A stretch of DNA of 64,000 nucleotides from Rhodococcus sp. 105337 (lineage in GTDB: Bacteria; Actinomycetota; Actinomycetes; Mycobacteriales; Mycobacteriaceae), in NCBI RefSeq assembly GCF_012844225.1, contig NZ_JABAGQ010000001.1, positions 248,001 through 312,000 on the forward strand, read 5' to 3'. The translations under genes were made by a program, and so were the position numbers. Shown piece by piece: positions 26,316 to 36,435 of this stretch (the first letter of the stretch is position 1; the number at the start of each line of letters is the position of its first letter). The notes under the pieces were generated by a model. That model ran no database searches. It had not been told where the DNA came from and was given only the letters and a program-made list of their open reading frames with translations.

Positions 26316-26972
26316 TCACTCGATTACGCCGCACGCTTGGCGGGCGCCGAGGTTGTCCTCGTGCACGACCACCGAGGTACCTTCTTCACCCTGCAGATCC
26401 TCGAGGGTGAACGCGTTCGTGGTCACGGTCGTGGTGGCCGTTCCGTCTTCGTGGACGACGACCGACACCAGGTCACCGCTCTCCGGGACGGAGGTGCTGC
26501 CTTCGACCTGCAGGTGCGGGCCGGCGGACAGGAATGCTCCCGGTGCGCCACCCGTGGGAGCGACCGACTCGGGTTCGCACTTGCCGACCGCGTGGACGTG
26601 GACACCGTGGTAGCCGGGCGCAAGTCCCTCCACGTCGATCGTGACCTGCACGCCGCCGTCCTGTTCGGCGAAGGACACGGTGCCTGCATCAGCGCCGTCG
26701 ACCGCCTTCAGGCCGGCGGTGAGAGTGGCCGCACCTGCGGCGCCGCCGCCCTGCGCGCTGCCGGCCTGCGCTCCGCCTGCTCCGGATTCGCTGCCGTGGG
26801 AGTCCCCGTGGGAGTCGCCGGGGGCAGCGGAACCGGTCCACACCGGCGGTGTCGTACCCGGCACGTCGGTCGGTTCCTCGTTGTTCGAGCATGCGGTCAG
26901 GCCGACGGCAGCGATCGCGACAATCGGGGCCAGAGCACGCCAAGACATGCGACGGGTGGAACTGGAGACCAT
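26316..26972 (-). CDS. sodC: Copper superoxide dismutase lipoprotein
   Basis: 218-residue exported dismutase converting superoxide to peroxide and oxygen at the cell surface. The lipobox VGLTAC puts the lipidated Cys at residue 28, followed by a Gly/Ser/His linker. The barrel keeps the copper ligands HVH (GYHGVHVHAVGKC), a later GPH and a C-terminal VVVHED, with Cys pairs at GKCEPE and RQACGVIE. The zinc loop is shortened: the usual HGxHxGDLP segment reads VPESGDL. Zinc ligands appear to be missing, as reported for M. tuberculosis SodC. The ATG at 26972 follows AAGGAGCGGTTTG. It is flanked by the same neighbours as Rv0432. Confidence 0.92.
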   Translation of the reverse strand: MVSSSTRRMSWRALAPIVAIAAVGLTACSNNEEPTDVPGTTPPVWTGSAAPGDSHGDSHGSESGAGGAQAGSAQGGGAAGAATLTAGLKAVDGADAGTVSFAEQDGGVQVTIDVEGLAPGYHGVHVHAVGKCEPESVAPTGGAPGAFLSAGPHLQVEGSTSVPESGDLVSVVVHEDGTATTTVTTNAFTLEDLQGEEGTSVVVHEDNLGARQACGVIE

Positions 26973-27087
26973 CAAACCGCTCCTTCGAAGTGCCGAAAAG
27001 TAAACCGATCATAGCCGGGACCCCGCGCGCCGCTCCTGCCCTGCTACCGGAAAGCCCGATCGGTCGCGTGCGGCACCGTCGGTCCGT

Positions 27088-27687
27088 CTACGACGCAGCG
27101 ACGATGACGATCACGCCTGGGGCTTCGTCGGCAAGTCCCGGAAGGCGAGGTTGCGCGGAGACGCCGAGCGCGTCGGCGACCTCGAGCGCGGTTTCCTCCT
27201 CGCCGGGTGTCGTCCCGTAGTACACGGTGGTCATACCGACGGTGCCGTTGCTGTAGTTGCCCGTGTCCTCGATCGTGAAGCCTTCGTCCTCGAGCAGACT
27301 TGCCGTCTGGGCGGCGAGGCCGGCGACGTTGCTGTTGTTGAGGACGCGGACGGGCGCCGGAGTTGCGGGCGCTTCCGCCGCCGACGATTCGGGGGTGGTG
27401 GCGGCCGGGGCAGCCGACGTCGCAGCGGGTGGCTGCGCTGCGTTGGGTGCCGCCGATGCCGCGCCGCCGAACGCACTCGCGGCCGACGCCGACGGAGCGG
27501 CCTCGGAGGGTTCGCTGCTCGCGGTGGTGGTCGCCTCGTCGTCGGAGCCGCCGAGTGACGCCATCCCGATCCCGGCGAACAGAATTGCGAGGGAGATCAA
27601 CACCATCGCGAAGGCCCGGAGGGGTGGCCCCGACGACGAGGGTGCTCGGTTGGGTTTCTCGGCGGTTCTGCTCACGCGTTCGACCAT
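27088..27687 (-). CDS. Membrane-anchored LytR C-terminal-domain protein (Rv0431-like)
   Basis: 199 residues. A cytosolic basic N-terminus precedes one membrane helix (LRAFAMVLISLAILFAGIGM). A long Ala/Ser/Pro/Thr-rich linker follows, then a C-terminal LytR_C domain: VRVLNNSNVAGLAAQTASLL, GFTIEDTGNY and TTVYYGTTPGEEETA. It is therefore an extracytoplasmic domain on a flexible stalk. The domain also occurs on cell-wall ligases of the LytR-CpsA-Psr group and may contact the wall, but this protein lacks the catalytic part. Its place between sodC and the DUF3263 gene is that of Rv0431 (tuberculin-related peptide) in M. tuberculosis. The ATG at 27687 is chosen at MVERVSR. Confidence 0.82.
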   Translation of the reverse strand: MVERVSRTAEKPNRAPSSSGPPLRAFAMVLISLAILFAGIGMASLGGSDDEATTTASSEPSEAAPSASAASAFGGAASAAPNAAQPPAATSAAPAATTPESSAAEAPATPAPVRVLNNSNVAGLAAQTASLLEDEGFTIEDTGNYSNGTVGMTTVYYGTTPGEEETALEVADALGVSAQPRLPGLADEAPGVIVIVAAS

Positions 27688-27719
27688 AGTTGGCCGACGG
27701 TTCACGCGCTGACGCTCGG

Positions 27720-28079
27720 CTAACGCGTCGTTTCGAATCCGAGGCGTCGTGCGGCGCGTGCCTTCTGGCGGCTCGCCCGGAGCCGACGGAGCCGTTTGAC
27801 CAGCATGGGATCGGCGGCAAGAGCTTCCGGCCGGTCGACGAGCGCGTTGAGCACTTGGTAATAGCGGGTCGCGGAGAGGCCGAACAGTTCCTTGATGGCT
27901 TCTTCCTTGGCGCCGGCGTACTTCCACCACTGCCGCTCGAAAGCCAGAATGTCGTGGTCGCGCCGGCTCAGGCCGTCGTCTCCGATTGCATTCGGATCAG
28001 CCGCGCCGGCGATCTCGTCGTCACTGCGCTGGGGCTCTGCACCGGACCGGCCCCCATCGTGCGCTGCTGCGCCGTCCAT
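27720..28079 (-). CDS. DUF3263 family DNA-binding-like protein (Rv0430-like)
   Basis: 119-residue protein. The core [28 protein letters not shown], then [21 protein letters not shown], is the DUF3263 domain and resembles a helix-turn-helix. The N-terminal 40 residues are acidic and probably disordered and the C-terminus is very basic ([12 protein letters not shown]). A regulatory or nucleic-acid role is plausible but not shown. The ATG at 28079 follows GAGGAGTGAC. Thirty-two bases separate its stop from the LytR_C gene, so the pair likely forms one unit, as Rv0430-Rv0431 do. Confidence 0.8.
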   Translation of the reverse strand: MDGAAAHDGGRSGAEPQRSDDEIAGAADPNAIGDDGLSRRDHDILAFERQWWKYAGAKEEAIKELFGLSATRYYQVLNALVDRPEALAADPMLVKRLRRLRASRQKARAARRLGFETTR

Positions 28080-28194
28080 GTCACTCCTCGAAGCCCGGAT
28101 CACTCGGGCGACAATTACACCTGTGTGTTTCCGACCGTAATTCAACCACGCGGTTCCGACACGTACCGGCCCGACGAGCACCTCGGACGCGCAC

Positions 28195-28200
28195 TATCCT
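28195..28200 (+). promoter_or_regulatory. -10 box TATCCT for a leaderless def transcript
   Basis: TATCCT ends eight bases before the def ATG at 28209, with no Shine-Dalgarno sequence between (gttccacc). The spacing puts the transcription start at or next to the start codon. Confidence 0.45.
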
Positions 28201-28208
28201 GTTCCACC

Positions 28209-28805
28209 ATGGCCATTCTTCCGATCGTCATCGTCGGCGACCCCGTCCTGCACAACCCGACCGAACCGGTGACGGAATCCCCCGCCGAGCTCGCTCAGTT
28301 GATCGCCGACATGTACGAGACGATGGATGCCGCGAACGGGGTCGGGCTCGCCGCCAACCAGGTCGGCGTCGCCAAGCGCCTGTTCGTCTACGACTGCCCC
28401 GACCGGGACGAATCCGGGCACGTCGCGCGCCGCCGGGGAGTTGTCGTCAACCCGGTACTCGAGACGTCCGAGATCCCCGAGACGATGCCGGACCCGGAGG
28501 ACGACCTCGAAGGGTGCCTGTCCGTGCCCGGCGAGAACTTCCCGACCGGCCGCGCCGAGTGGGCGAAGGTCACCGGAACGGACGCCGACGGCAACCCCGT
28601 CGAGATCGAGGGCCACGGCTTCTTCGCGCGCATGCTGCAACACGAGGTCGGCCACCTCGACGGGTACCTCTACGTCGACGTGCTGATCGGCCGCAACGCG
28701 CGCGCAGCCAAGAAGACCATCAAGCGTGCCGGATGGGGAACTCCCGGTCTGACGTGGATGCCCGGAACGGTCGAGGACCCGTTCGGGCACGACGATGACG
28801 ACTGA
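28209..28805 (+). CDS. def: Peptide deformylase
   Basis: 198 residues; removes the formyl group from N-terminal formyl-methionine of new proteins in the cytosol. All three metal-site motifs are present: [10 protein letters not shown] (residues 44-53), EGCLSVPG with the metal Cys, and QHEVGHLDG with HExxH. The C-terminus is extended and very acidic (GHDDDD), as in actinobacterial deformylases. The open frame extends upstream, but the ATG at 28209 gives the standard [14 protein letters not shown] start. The stop lies 11 bases inside the GNAT gene, so the two are co-expressed, like Rv0429c-Rv0428c. Confidence 0.95.
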   Translation: MAILPIVIVGDPVLHNPTEPVTESPAELAQLIADMYETMDAANGVGLAANQVGVAKRLFVYDCPDRDESGHVARRRGVVVNPVLETSEIPETMPDPEDDLEGCLSVPGENFPTGRAEWAKVTGTDADGNPVEIEGHGFFARMLQHEVGHLDGYLYVDVLIGRNARAAKKTIKRAGWGTPGLTWMPGTVEDPFGHDDDD

Positions 28806-29784
28806 CGAACCTGCCGTACCCGCAGTACCGCTCGGCAGCCGTGTGGTGCTGCGCTATCGCCTCCCCGCGGGATACAGCCATCCCATGACCGATGTGATCG
28901 GCGAACTCGTCTCGATGGAACCGGTCGTGGCGGTGCGCACCGCGGACAAGCGACTTGTGCAGGTCTCGCCGAGCGCCGTGGTGGCCGTGAAGCAGATCGC
29001 CGCACGACCGATCCGGACCTCCGAGATCCGGTCGCTCGAACATGCCGCCGCAGCCGGATGGCCAGGCCTGGAGCAAGCGTGGATCGACGGCTGGTTCCTG
29101 CGGGCGGGCGGCGGTTTCACCGGCCGCGCCAACTCGGCGACCCCGATCGGGGCTCCCGGCACCGTCGCGGACCCTGCCGATCCCGAGGTGCGGGCACGCC
29201 TGCGCGACTGGTTCGCCGCGCGTGGCCTTCCGCTGCGTCTCCTCCTCCCCGACCGGCTGGCCCGGATTCCGCAGGGCTGGCCCACCGGCGACAGAGTGGT
29301 CGTGATGGGTGCGGATCTCGAGAACGTGCCGCTGCCGGAGGGGCCGGTACCCGTCGCGGTCGCCGGGGAACCGGACGAGGAATGGTTGTCGCTGTACCGG
29401 AACGGCACGGTTCCCCCGGTCGGGCAGGCCGTGCTCGGCGCCGTCGCCGCCGGAACCCTCGGATTCGGCCGGATCGGAGCGCCCGGGCAACCGCCACTCG
29501 CCATCGGGCGGGCCGCGGTGACCCATGCCCCGGACGGTCGCCGCTGGGTGGGACTCTCCGCGGTGGAGGTCGCCCCCGAGCACCGGCGCCGCGGCCTCGG
29601 GACCCTGCTGTGCGGGTCGCTGCTCGCCTGGGCCCGCGACGCCGGAGCCACCCATGCCTATCTGCAGGTCCACGACGAGAACGTGGCCGCGCGCACGATG
29701 TACCGGGAACTCGGGTTCGTCGACCATCACCACTACACGTACGCGACCGAACCGCCGGCTCCGTCGTCCGCCGATCGCGCGTAA
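28795..29784 (+). CDS. GNAT family N-acetyltransferase (Rv0428c-like)
   Basis: 329 residues. The N-terminal ~65 residues ([34 protein letters not shown]) resemble a small barrel domain. A divergent middle part follows, then a C-terminal GNAT domain with the acetyl-CoA loop [22 protein letters not shown] and the end [17 protein letters not shown]. It transfers an acetyl group to an unknown amine. The ATG at 28795 overlaps the end of def by 11 bases. Linkage to deformylase suggests N-terminal or ribosome-associated acetylation, but that is only suggestive. Confidence 0.85.
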   Translation: MTTDEPAVPAVPLGSRVVLRYRLPAGYSHPMTDVIGELVSMEPVVAVRTADKRLVQVSPSAVVAVKQIAARPIRTSEIRSLEHAAAAGWPGLEQAWIDGWFLRAGGGFTGRANSATPIGAPGTVADPADPEVRARLRDWFAARGLPLRLLLPDRLARIPQGWPTGDRVVVMGADLENVPLPEGPVPVAVAGEPDEEWLSLYRNGTVPPVGQAVLGAVAAGTLGFGRIGAPGQPPLAIGRAAVTHAPDGRRWVGLSAVEVAPEHRRRGLGTLLCGSLLAWARDAGATHAYLQVHDENVAARTMYRELGFVDHHHYTYATEPPAPSSADRA

Positions 29785-29806
29785 CCGTCGCGTCGTACCC
29801 CTGCCC

Positions 29807-29812
29807 TAGAGT
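29807..29812 (+). promoter_or_regulatory. -10 box TAGAGT for a leaderless xthA transcript
   Basis: TAGAGT ends six bases before the GTG at 29819. No ribosome binding site lies between, so a leaderless transcript starting at the codon is likely. This supports 29819 over the GTG at 29813, which overlaps the box edge. Confidence 0.55.
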
Positions 29813-29818
29813 GTGGGC

Positions 29819-30631
29819 GTGCGATTGGCAACGTGGAATGTGAACTCGGTCCGGGCCCGGACCGACCGGATCGTCGACTGGATGCAGCGGACAGGCACCG
29901 ATGTGCTCGCCATGCAGGAGACGAAGTGCAAGGACGAGCAGTTCCCGACGGAGCGGTTCGAAGAACTGGGCTACGAGGTCGCGCACGTCGGGTTGAGCCA
30001 ATGGAACGGCGTCGCCATCGTTTCCCGTGTCGGCCTGGAGGACGTGCAGGTCGGTTTCGAAGACCAGCCCGGCTTCTCCAAGGATCCCGAGATCTCTCCC
30101 GCGCTCGAAGCCCGCGCGATCGGCGCGACGTGCGGCGGTGTGCGGGTGTGGAGCCTGTACGTGCCCAACGGCCGCGACCTCAACGATCCGCACTACGCCT
30201 ACAAACTCGACTGGCTGGCGAAGCTGCGGGCCGACGCGCAGGCGTGGCTCTCCGCCGATCCCGATCAGCAGATCGCCCTCGTCGGCGACTGGAATGTCGC
30301 ACCCACCGACGACGACGTCTGGGACCCCGCATTCTTCGAAGGCAAGACGCACACCTCGCAGCCCGAGCGCGACGCCTTCCATGCGTTCGCCGACGCCGGG
30401 TTCACCGACGTGGTGCGCCCGCATGCGCCGGGCCCCGGGGTGTACACGTACTGGGATTACACGCAGTTGCGGTTCCCCAAGAAGCAGGGCATGCGGATCG
30501 ACTTCGTGCTCGGTTCTCCCGCGTTTGCCGCACGGGTCACGGGCGCCGAGATCGACCGCAACGAGCGCAAGGGCAAGGGCGCGAGCGACCACGCTCCGGT
30601 CATCGTCGATCTGGCGGACGAACCCGCGTAG
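29819..30631 (+). CDS. xthA: Exodeoxyribonuclease III / AP endonuclease
   Basis: 270-residue DNA repair enzyme that cuts the backbone at abasic sites and degrades 3' ends. ExoIII landmarks are TWNVNSVRAR, the metal Glu in MQETKCKD, LYVPNGRDLNDPHYAYKLDW, the catalytic GDWNVAP with Asp and Asn, and the C-terminal MRIDFVLGSP and GASDHAPVIVDL with the catalytic Asp-His. The GTG at 29819 gives the usual MRLATWNVNS start. It corresponds to Rv0427c and follows the GNAT gene after a 34-bp gap that holds its own promoter. Confidence 0.94.
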   Translation: MRLATWNVNSVRARTDRIVDWMQRTGTDVLAMQETKCKDEQFPTERFEELGYEVAHVGLSQWNGVAIVSRVGLEDVQVGFEDQPGFSKDPEISPALEARAIGATCGGVRVWSLYVPNGRDLNDPHYAYKLDWLAKLRADAQAWLSADPDQQIALVGDWNVAPTDDDVWDPAFFEGKTHTSQPERDAFHAFADAGFTDVVRPHAPGPGVYTYWDYTQLRFPKKQGMRIDFVLGSPAFAARVTGAEIDRNERKGKGASDHAPVIVDLADEPA

Positions 30632-30709
30632 CGAAGGTTGGTGTCCCGGAGTTCGGCGTCTCGGAGTTCCGTGGCAGGGAGCCGGGCTGTGAGTCCGGCT
30701 GCGAGGAGG

Positions 30710-31072
30710 TCAGGCACCCCGCCTGCGCGCGACCGGACCGGGCGAGACCACGACGTTCTCGTAACCGCCGTGTGAGTCGAGGTAGCGCTGGACATAGGTG
30801 CAGATCGGCCGGACCCGCCAGCCGCGTTTCCGTGCGATATCGAGGGAGCCGCCCACCAGGACGGCCGCGAGTCCGCGGTGACCGAAGTCTTCCACGATCA
30901 CGGTGTGCATGAAGTCCACGATCGGATCGCAGGGCCCGGGCACTCCGGACGGGCAGTTGGTGTCGTAGTAGCCGAGTATGCCGACGAGATCTCCGTTGAG
31001 CCGCAGTTCGAAGCGGTTCTGGTCGGCGTTGTCGGACACATCGGCGCTCGGCGTACTGGTGTCCAAGAGCAT
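30710..31072 (-). CDS. Small GNAT acetyltransferase, YjdJ/NATD1 type
   Basis: About 120 residues. The minimal GNAT fold is seen in NRFELRLNGDLVGILGYYD, FMHTVIVEDFGHRGLAAVLV (acetyl-CoA loop) and RKRGWRVRPICTYVQRYLDSH, the hallmark order of the NATD1/YjdJ group. Substrate unknown. The start is uncertain: the ATG at 31072 has its only GGAG directly adjacent, while a TTG six bases further in is correctly spaced from it. Upstream, a good minus-strand -10 box TATAGT (31118-31113) is flanked by GTGTTC direct repeats. The gene faces xthA convergently, across a 78-bp gap with no clear terminator. Confidence 0.75.
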   Translation of the reverse strand: MLLDTSTPSADVSDNADQNRFELRLNGDLVGILGYYDTNCPSGVPGPCDPIVDFMHTVIVEDFGHRGLAAVLVGGSLDIARKRGWRVRPICTYVQRYLDSHGGYENVVVSPGPVARRRGA

Positions 31073-31210
31073 CTCCAAGCGATGTTTTCCTGATCGAACT
31101 GTGACCTGGAACACTATAGAACACGTTCCTGCAAGAACCTCCGGGCTCCCATTCTTTCGTGACGGGCCCGCCGTGGAGCCGCTGCCGAGGGTGAGCCCCC
31201 ACAGCCTCGG

Positions 31211-31216
31211 TAGGGT
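31211..31216 (+). promoter_or_regulatory. -10 box TAGGGT for a leaderless thiD transcript
   Basis: TAGGGT is followed by seven bases and the GTG start at 31224, with no ribosome binding site. This is the typical leaderless layout and sets the start codon of thiD. Confidence 0.55.
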
Positions 31217-31223
31217 GAGCGCC

Positions 31224-32069
31224 GTGGAACTTCTGCCCTTGTCAGCTGCCGGTGAAACGCCGGTTCGCGCCCTCACCATCGCCGGCACCGACTCCGGCGG
31301 CGGCGCCGGCATCCAAGCCGACACCCGGACCATGGCGATGTGCGGTGTGCACGCGTGCGTCGCGGTCGCCGCGGTCACGGTGCAGAACTCGGTGGGAGTA
31401 GAGGGGTTCCACGAGATTCCTGCCGAGACCGTCGCCGCACAGGTTCGGTGCGTCGTCGACGACATCGGCATCTCGGCTGCCAAGACCGGAATGCTCCCGT
31501 CCACCTCGATCATCGAAGCCGTCGCCGCAGTGTGCACCGAGATGGGCATCGGCCGCGATCTGCCGGTACCGCTCGTCGTCGACCCGGTATGCGCATCGAT
31601 GCACGGCGACCCGCTGGTCCATGCCGATGCACTCGACGCGATCCGTTCGGTGTTGATCCCGCGGGCCACCGTCGTCACCCCGAATCTGGACGAGATCCGT
31701 CTCATCACGGGCATCGACGTGGTGGACGACCCGTCGGCGCGGCGCGCGGCCGAGGCCCTGCACGCGCTCGGTGCGCAATGGGCCATCGTCAAGGGCGGGC
31801 ATCTGCGCACGTCGTCGTCGAGCACCGATTTGTTGTTCGACGGGGATCGGTTCCTCGAATTCACCACCCCCCGGATCGACACGGGCAACGATCACGGCGG
31901 CGGCGACACCCTGGCCGCCGCGATCGCCTCGGCTCTCGCACACGGCCGGTCGGTGCCCGACGCGGTGGCGTTCGCGAAGGAGTGGATCACCAAGTGCCTC
32001 GAATGGTCGTACGACCTGGGGCGCGGACACGGACCGGTCAACCCGTTGTGGCGGCTACAGGAGAAGTGA
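31224..32069 (+). CDS. thiD: Hydroxymethylpyrimidine (phosphate) kinase
   Basis: 281 residues; phosphorylates hydroxymethylpyrimidine (phosphate) in thiamine synthesis. The ribokinase-fold motifs are ALTIAGTDSGGGAGIQAD at the N-terminus, TVQNSVGVEG, and KTGMLPS. The catalytic loop reads GNDHGGGDTLAAAIASAL, where many enterobacterial ThiD proteins have GTGC; the Asp in GGGD is the likely base. The GTG at 31224 is set by the promoter spacing. There is no TPP riboswitch before this copy. In M. tuberculosis thiD (Rv0422c) also sits a few genes from thiG-thiS-thiO-thiE, and that broader arrangement is kept here. Confidence 0.92.
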   Translation: MELLPLSAAGETPVRALTIAGTDSGGGAGIQADTRTMAMCGVHACVAVAAVTVQNSVGVEGFHEIPAETVAAQVRCVVDDIGISAAKTGMLPSTSIIEAVAAVCTEMGIGRDLPVPLVVDPVCASMHGDPLVHADALDAIRSVLIPRATVVTPNLDEIRLITGIDVVDDPSARRAAEALHALGAQWAIVKGGHLRTSSSSTDLLFDGDRFLEFTTPRIDTGNDHGGGDTLAAAIASALAHGRSVPDAVAFAKEWITKCLEWSYDLGRGHGPVNPLWRLQEK

Positions 32070-32085
32070 CCGCAGCCGGTGCCGG

Positions 32086-33609
32086 TTACTCGGTGAACGC
32101 CTCGCGTGCCTGCACTCGTGCGTCGCCGACGGGCACCCCGTCCGGCCCATCCACCGACAACGCGTAGAACGCCGTGCCGTACCCGACGGCCGCCGCGGCT
32201 GCGGCGAGCGCGTCGCGGTCCACGTTCGCGACGTCGTCCTCGGCGGTGTGGTAGTTCGGGTCGAATGCCTTACCGCCGGTACCGCCCCACAGCTCCGCCT
32301 GTTCGGCGGTCTTCACATCGTCTGCACCGCTGAACACCCCACCGGCGGGAATGCCGACGGCGACGAACGGTCCGTAATCGGACCTGCCGTCGAAATCGGT
32401 GCCCGACACGGTGATGCCGCGCTCCGCGAAGAATTGTGCGAACGTCCGCTCGATCCCCGCCGATCCCTCCGGCCCGGGACCTTCCCCTTCGCCGTCGGAG
32501 TCGTCTCCGTCGAAGACGAGGTACCCGGGGTTCGGGGAGCCGAGCATGTCGAAGTTGAGATACAGCGCGATGTCGCGGCGTTCGTCGTCGGACAATCCGT
32601 CGATATAACGAGCGGATCCGACGAGCCCGGCTTCTTCCGCTCCCCAGAATGCGAAGCGCACCTTGTTGGCAACATCCGGTTCCGCGCCGAGTTGCAGTGC
32701 GGTTTCGAGCACGGAGGCGACTCCCGTGCCGTTGTCGTTGATGCCGGGCCCCTCCGGGACGCTGTCGAGATGTGCGCCGACGACCACCACATTGTCGGCC
32801 GCGCCGGTGGAGGTCTCGGCGATCACGTTGCACGAACGCTGCCTCTCGGTCGTGGTGTCGAGAGTCAGATTCACCGAGGATGCCCCTGCGACCGTGTCGG
32901 CGTCCTGCCGGGCGAGTCCTCCGACAGGTATCCGGGGTTTCTCGTCTTCGGCGAGTCCCGCATCGGACAGCGGCCCGTCCTCGTTGTTGACGACCAGCAC
33001 TGCGGCCGCTCCCCGATCCGCGGCGACCTGCTCCTTCACCGAGAACGTGCACGCACCGCGGTCGACGAGTACCGCCGATCCGGAGACGTCGAGGCCGTCG
33101 TAGTCGGTGGGCTCACAGCCCGGCGTCTCGTCGGCCGGAATCCGCACGGGGCGCACGGTGAGTCCGTCCGGCCCGGTCGAGGGCGAGAAGCCCAGCGCGC
33201 GCACGCCCACGGGGGTGCCGTCGATGTCGAGGGTCTCGGTCTCCACGTCGAACCCGGTCACGTCGAATTCCGGTGTCTGCACCTCGAACCCGGCGTCGCG
33301 CAACCGGCCGGCGACGTAGTCGACACTCGCGTCGTATCCGGGGGTGCCGAGCGCGCGGTTGCCGTCGTTCTCGCCGGCGATGCGTTCGAGTTCGCTCAGA
33401 TGTGCGGTGACCGCCTCGATCTGCACCCGGTCGGCGATCGCGTACGGGTCGAGCGACGGCGGTGCCTGCCCGCTGGGGGAATCGACGCTGCCGGAACCCC
33501 CGCTGCCGGAACCACCGCCCTCGGTACTGTCGTCGGCCGCACATCCCGCGACCGACAGGACCGCTACCGCGATCGACAACCCCGCCCGTCCCCACCGTCC
33601 GCGCGCCAT
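32086..33609 (-). CDS. M28 family aminopeptidase lipoprotein (LpqL-like)
   Basis: 507 residues. A lipobox LSVAGC gives a lipidated Cys at residue 23, then a Gly/Ser-rich linker. A PA domain (about residues 130-260) is inserted in an M28 zinc peptidase: VVVGAHLDSVPEGPGINDNGTG supplies the first metal His and the bridging Asp, WGAEEAGLVGS the catalytic Glu pair, FDMLGSPNPGYLVFDGD the next ligand and the C-terminal NYHTAEDDVANV the last His. It should release N-terminal residues from peptides outside the cell. It matches LpqL (Rv0418) in type and in neighbourhood (thi genes). Confidence 0.9.
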   Translation of the reverse strand: MARGRWGRAGLSIAVAVLSVAGCAADDSTEGGGSGSGGSGSVDSPSGQAPPSLDPYAIADRVQIEAVTAHLSELERIAGENDGNRALGTPGYDASVDYVAGRLRDAGFEVQTPEFDVTGFDVETETLDIDGTPVGVRALGFSPSTGPDGLTVRPVRIPADETPGCEPTDYDGLDVSGSAVLVDRGACTFSVKEQVAADRGAAAVLVVNNEDGPLSDAGLAEDEKPRIPVGGLARQDADTVAGASSVNLTLDTTTERQRSCNVIAETSTGAADNVVVVGAHLDSVPEGPGINDNGTGVASVLETALQLGAEPDVANKVRFAFWGAEEAGLVGSARYIDGLSDDERRDIALYLNFDMLGSPNPGYLVFDGDDSDGEGEGPGPEGSAGIERTFAQFFAERGITVSGTDFDGRSDYGPFVAVGIPAGGVFSGADDVKTAEQAELWGGTGGKAFDPNYHTAEDDVANVDRDALAAAAAAVGYGTAFYALSVDGPDGVPVGDARVQAREAFTE

Positions 33610-33649
33610 GGGCAGAGCGTAATCGACCGGTGGGGTCCGCGCGTGGTGC

Positions 33650-34432
33650 TCAGGCGTCCCGCTTGTTCACCACGACCAGTGACACAGCGAACACCACAGC
33701 CGTGAAAACCGCAAAATACACGAGGGAACCCCATGCACCCCAGTGGAATTCGATGCCCTGCTCCATGCTGAGGAAGTTGTTGGCGTTGGCGAAGGGCAGG
33801 AACGGTTGGATTTCACGTCCGACCGATCCGAACAATCCGAACAGCGACTCGATGAGCAGTGGCCACAGCAGCAGCAGCGCGATCGTCCCGGCGGACTGGC
33901 GCAGCAGCGTACCGACACCGATCGCGAGCACCACACAGAGGAACGCGTAGAGCGGAATTCCGTAGATCGCCCGCCACGCCGGCTCGCCGCTGAGTACGAG
34001 ATCTCGTCCGGCATCCGGTCCCGCCAGCATCTTCGCGAGAAGGAACGACGCGAGACCGAGCACGCCGGTGAGAATCGCGCCGAGCACACCGATGAGCGCG
34101 GCCTTGACCGTCAGGAGGAGCGTCCGGTTGGGCGTGGCCTGGAAGGTCGTGCGGATGACGCCGAACCGGTATTCGCTGGTGACCGACAGTGCTGCCAGGA
34201 TCATCAGCACCAACACGCCGAATCCCGTGACACCGCTGACGGCGACATCGACGGTGGGATAGAACTGCATCACTTCGTCGTCCGCGGTGAGCGAACTGCG
34301 CGCGACCGAACCGAGAACCGCGGCCAGGCCCAGCCCGAGCGCGACGATCACCACCGTGCACCACAACGGCGACTGCACCGAGGTGAGTTTGATCCGTTCG
34401 GCCCGCAGCGTGTCGAGCACGGTCCCCGCCAT
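33650..34432 (-). CDS. ABC transporter permease (ABC-2 type)
   Basis: 260-residue membrane protein with about six spans. RAERIKLTSVQSPLW at the N-terminus, then an extracellular loop, SEYRFGVIRTTFQATPNR and the C-terminal VVNKRDA are typical of actinobacterial drug or lantibiotic-immunity-type ABC-2 permeases. It pairs with the ATPase whose stop overlaps its start (TGATG). The ATG at 34432 is preferred over the GTG at 34435 because GGCGGA is then correctly spaced. Substrate unknown; probable export of a toxic compound or an envelope component. Confidence 0.85.
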   Translation of the reverse strand: MAGTVLDTLRAERIKLTSVQSPLWCTVVIVALGLGLAAVLGSVARSSLTADDEVMQFYPTVDVAVSGVTGFGVLVLMILAALSVTSEYRFGVIRTTFQATPNRTLLLTVKAALIGVLGAILTGVLGLASFLLAKMLAGPDAGRDLVLSGEPAWRAIYGIPLYAFLCVVLAIGVGTLLRQSAGTIALLLLWPLLIESLFGLFGSVGREIQPFLPFANANNFLSMEQGIEFHWGAWGSLVYFAVFTAVVFAVSLVVVNKRDA

Positions 34433-35361
34433 CACAGTCCGCCTTTCATGACGTCGTCGGTTCCGGTGCCGTGGAATTCCACGTGGCCCCCGGTGAGTTT
34501 CATGAATGCGTCTTCGAGCGACGCGTTACGGCTGGACAGTTCGTGCAGCACGAGTGATCGCGACGCGGCGAGTTCACCGACCTCGGCAATGCCCACGTTC
34601 GGCACCAGCAGCGCCCCGTCCTCTTCGCGGACGGTGTACCCCCGCTCGGTGAGGGCGCTGCGCAGCTCGCCGGCAGAAGGACTGCGCACCACGACGACCG
34701 ATTCGGAGGCCCGGTCCACGAAGTCCTTCACCGACGTGTCGGCGATCAGGCGTCCCCGCCCGATGACGATCAGATGGTCGGCGGTCTGTGCCATCTCCGA
34801 CAGCAGGTGGCTCGACACCAGCACGGTGCGACCCTCTGCCGCAAGGGCGTGCATGAAGCGGCGGATCCACATGATGCCCTCCGGGTCGAGCCCGTTGACG
34901 GGCTCGTCGAAGAGCAGCACCTGCGGGTCGCCGAGCAGCGCCCCGGCGAGACCGAGCCGCTGCGACATGCCGAGAGAGAACCCACCGGCGCGCTTCCCGG
35001 CGACTTCGGTGAGACCGACCTGGCGCAGCACCTCGTCCACGCGGGAGGCCGGCAGGCCGTTGGACGCCGCGAGCCACCGAAGGTGCGCACGCGCCGTCCT
35101 GTTGGGGTGCACCCACTTCGCGTCGAGGAGCGCTCCCACCGTCTGGAGCGGCCGTGTCAGGCTGCGATACGGCTTGCCTCCGATGAGCGCGCTGCCCGAG
35201 GTCGGGCGGTCCAGGCCCAGGATCATGCGCATCGTCGTCGACTTCCCGGCGCCGTTGGGGCCGAGAAACCCGGTGACGATGCCGGGGCGGACCGTGAACG
35301 TCACATCGTCGACCGCGGTCGTGGACCCGAAGGTCTTGGTCAGTCCGGTCACTTCGATCAT
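34432..35361 (-). CDS. ABC transporter ATP-binding protein
   Basis: 309 residues. All ATPase motifs are present: Walker A GPNGAGKSTT, signature FSLGMSQRLGLAGALL, Walker B VLLFDEPVNGLDPEG and the switch His in VLVSSHLLSEM. The C-terminal ~85 residues form the extension seen in drug-resistance exporters (DrrA/BcrA type). With the permease it forms a homodimeric-type exporter. The pair sits between the LpqL-like gene and thiG, where I recall no ABC genes in M. tuberculosis, so it looks like a local insertion. Confidence 0.9.
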   Translation of the reverse strand: MIEVTGLTKTFGSTTAVDDVTFTVRPGIVTGFLGPNGAGKSTTMRMILGLDRPTSGSALIGGKPYRSLTRPLQTVGALLDAKWVHPNRTARAHLRWLAASNGLPASRVDEVLRQVGLTEVAGKRAGGFSLGMSQRLGLAGALLGDPQVLLFDEPVNGLDPEGIMWIRRFMHALAAEGRTVLVSSHLLSEMAQTADHLIVIGRGRLIADTSVKDFVDRASESVVVVRSPSAGELRSALTERGYTVREEDGALLVPNVGIAEVGELAASRSLVLHELSSRNASLEDAFMKLTGGHVEFHGTGTDDVMKGGL

Positions 35362-35411
35362 GGGCCATACTCTGCACGATCGGGACCGCGCGCGCAGCTA
35401 CCGCACCGTCA

Positions 35412-36431
<1,020 letters not shown>

Positions 36432-36435
<4 letters not shown>

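Noticed and set aside
30632-30709. Imperfect repeats of cggagttc after xthA as a terminator or small RNA
   Set aside because: Short direct repeats without a stable hairpin or conserved element; nothing supports a function.
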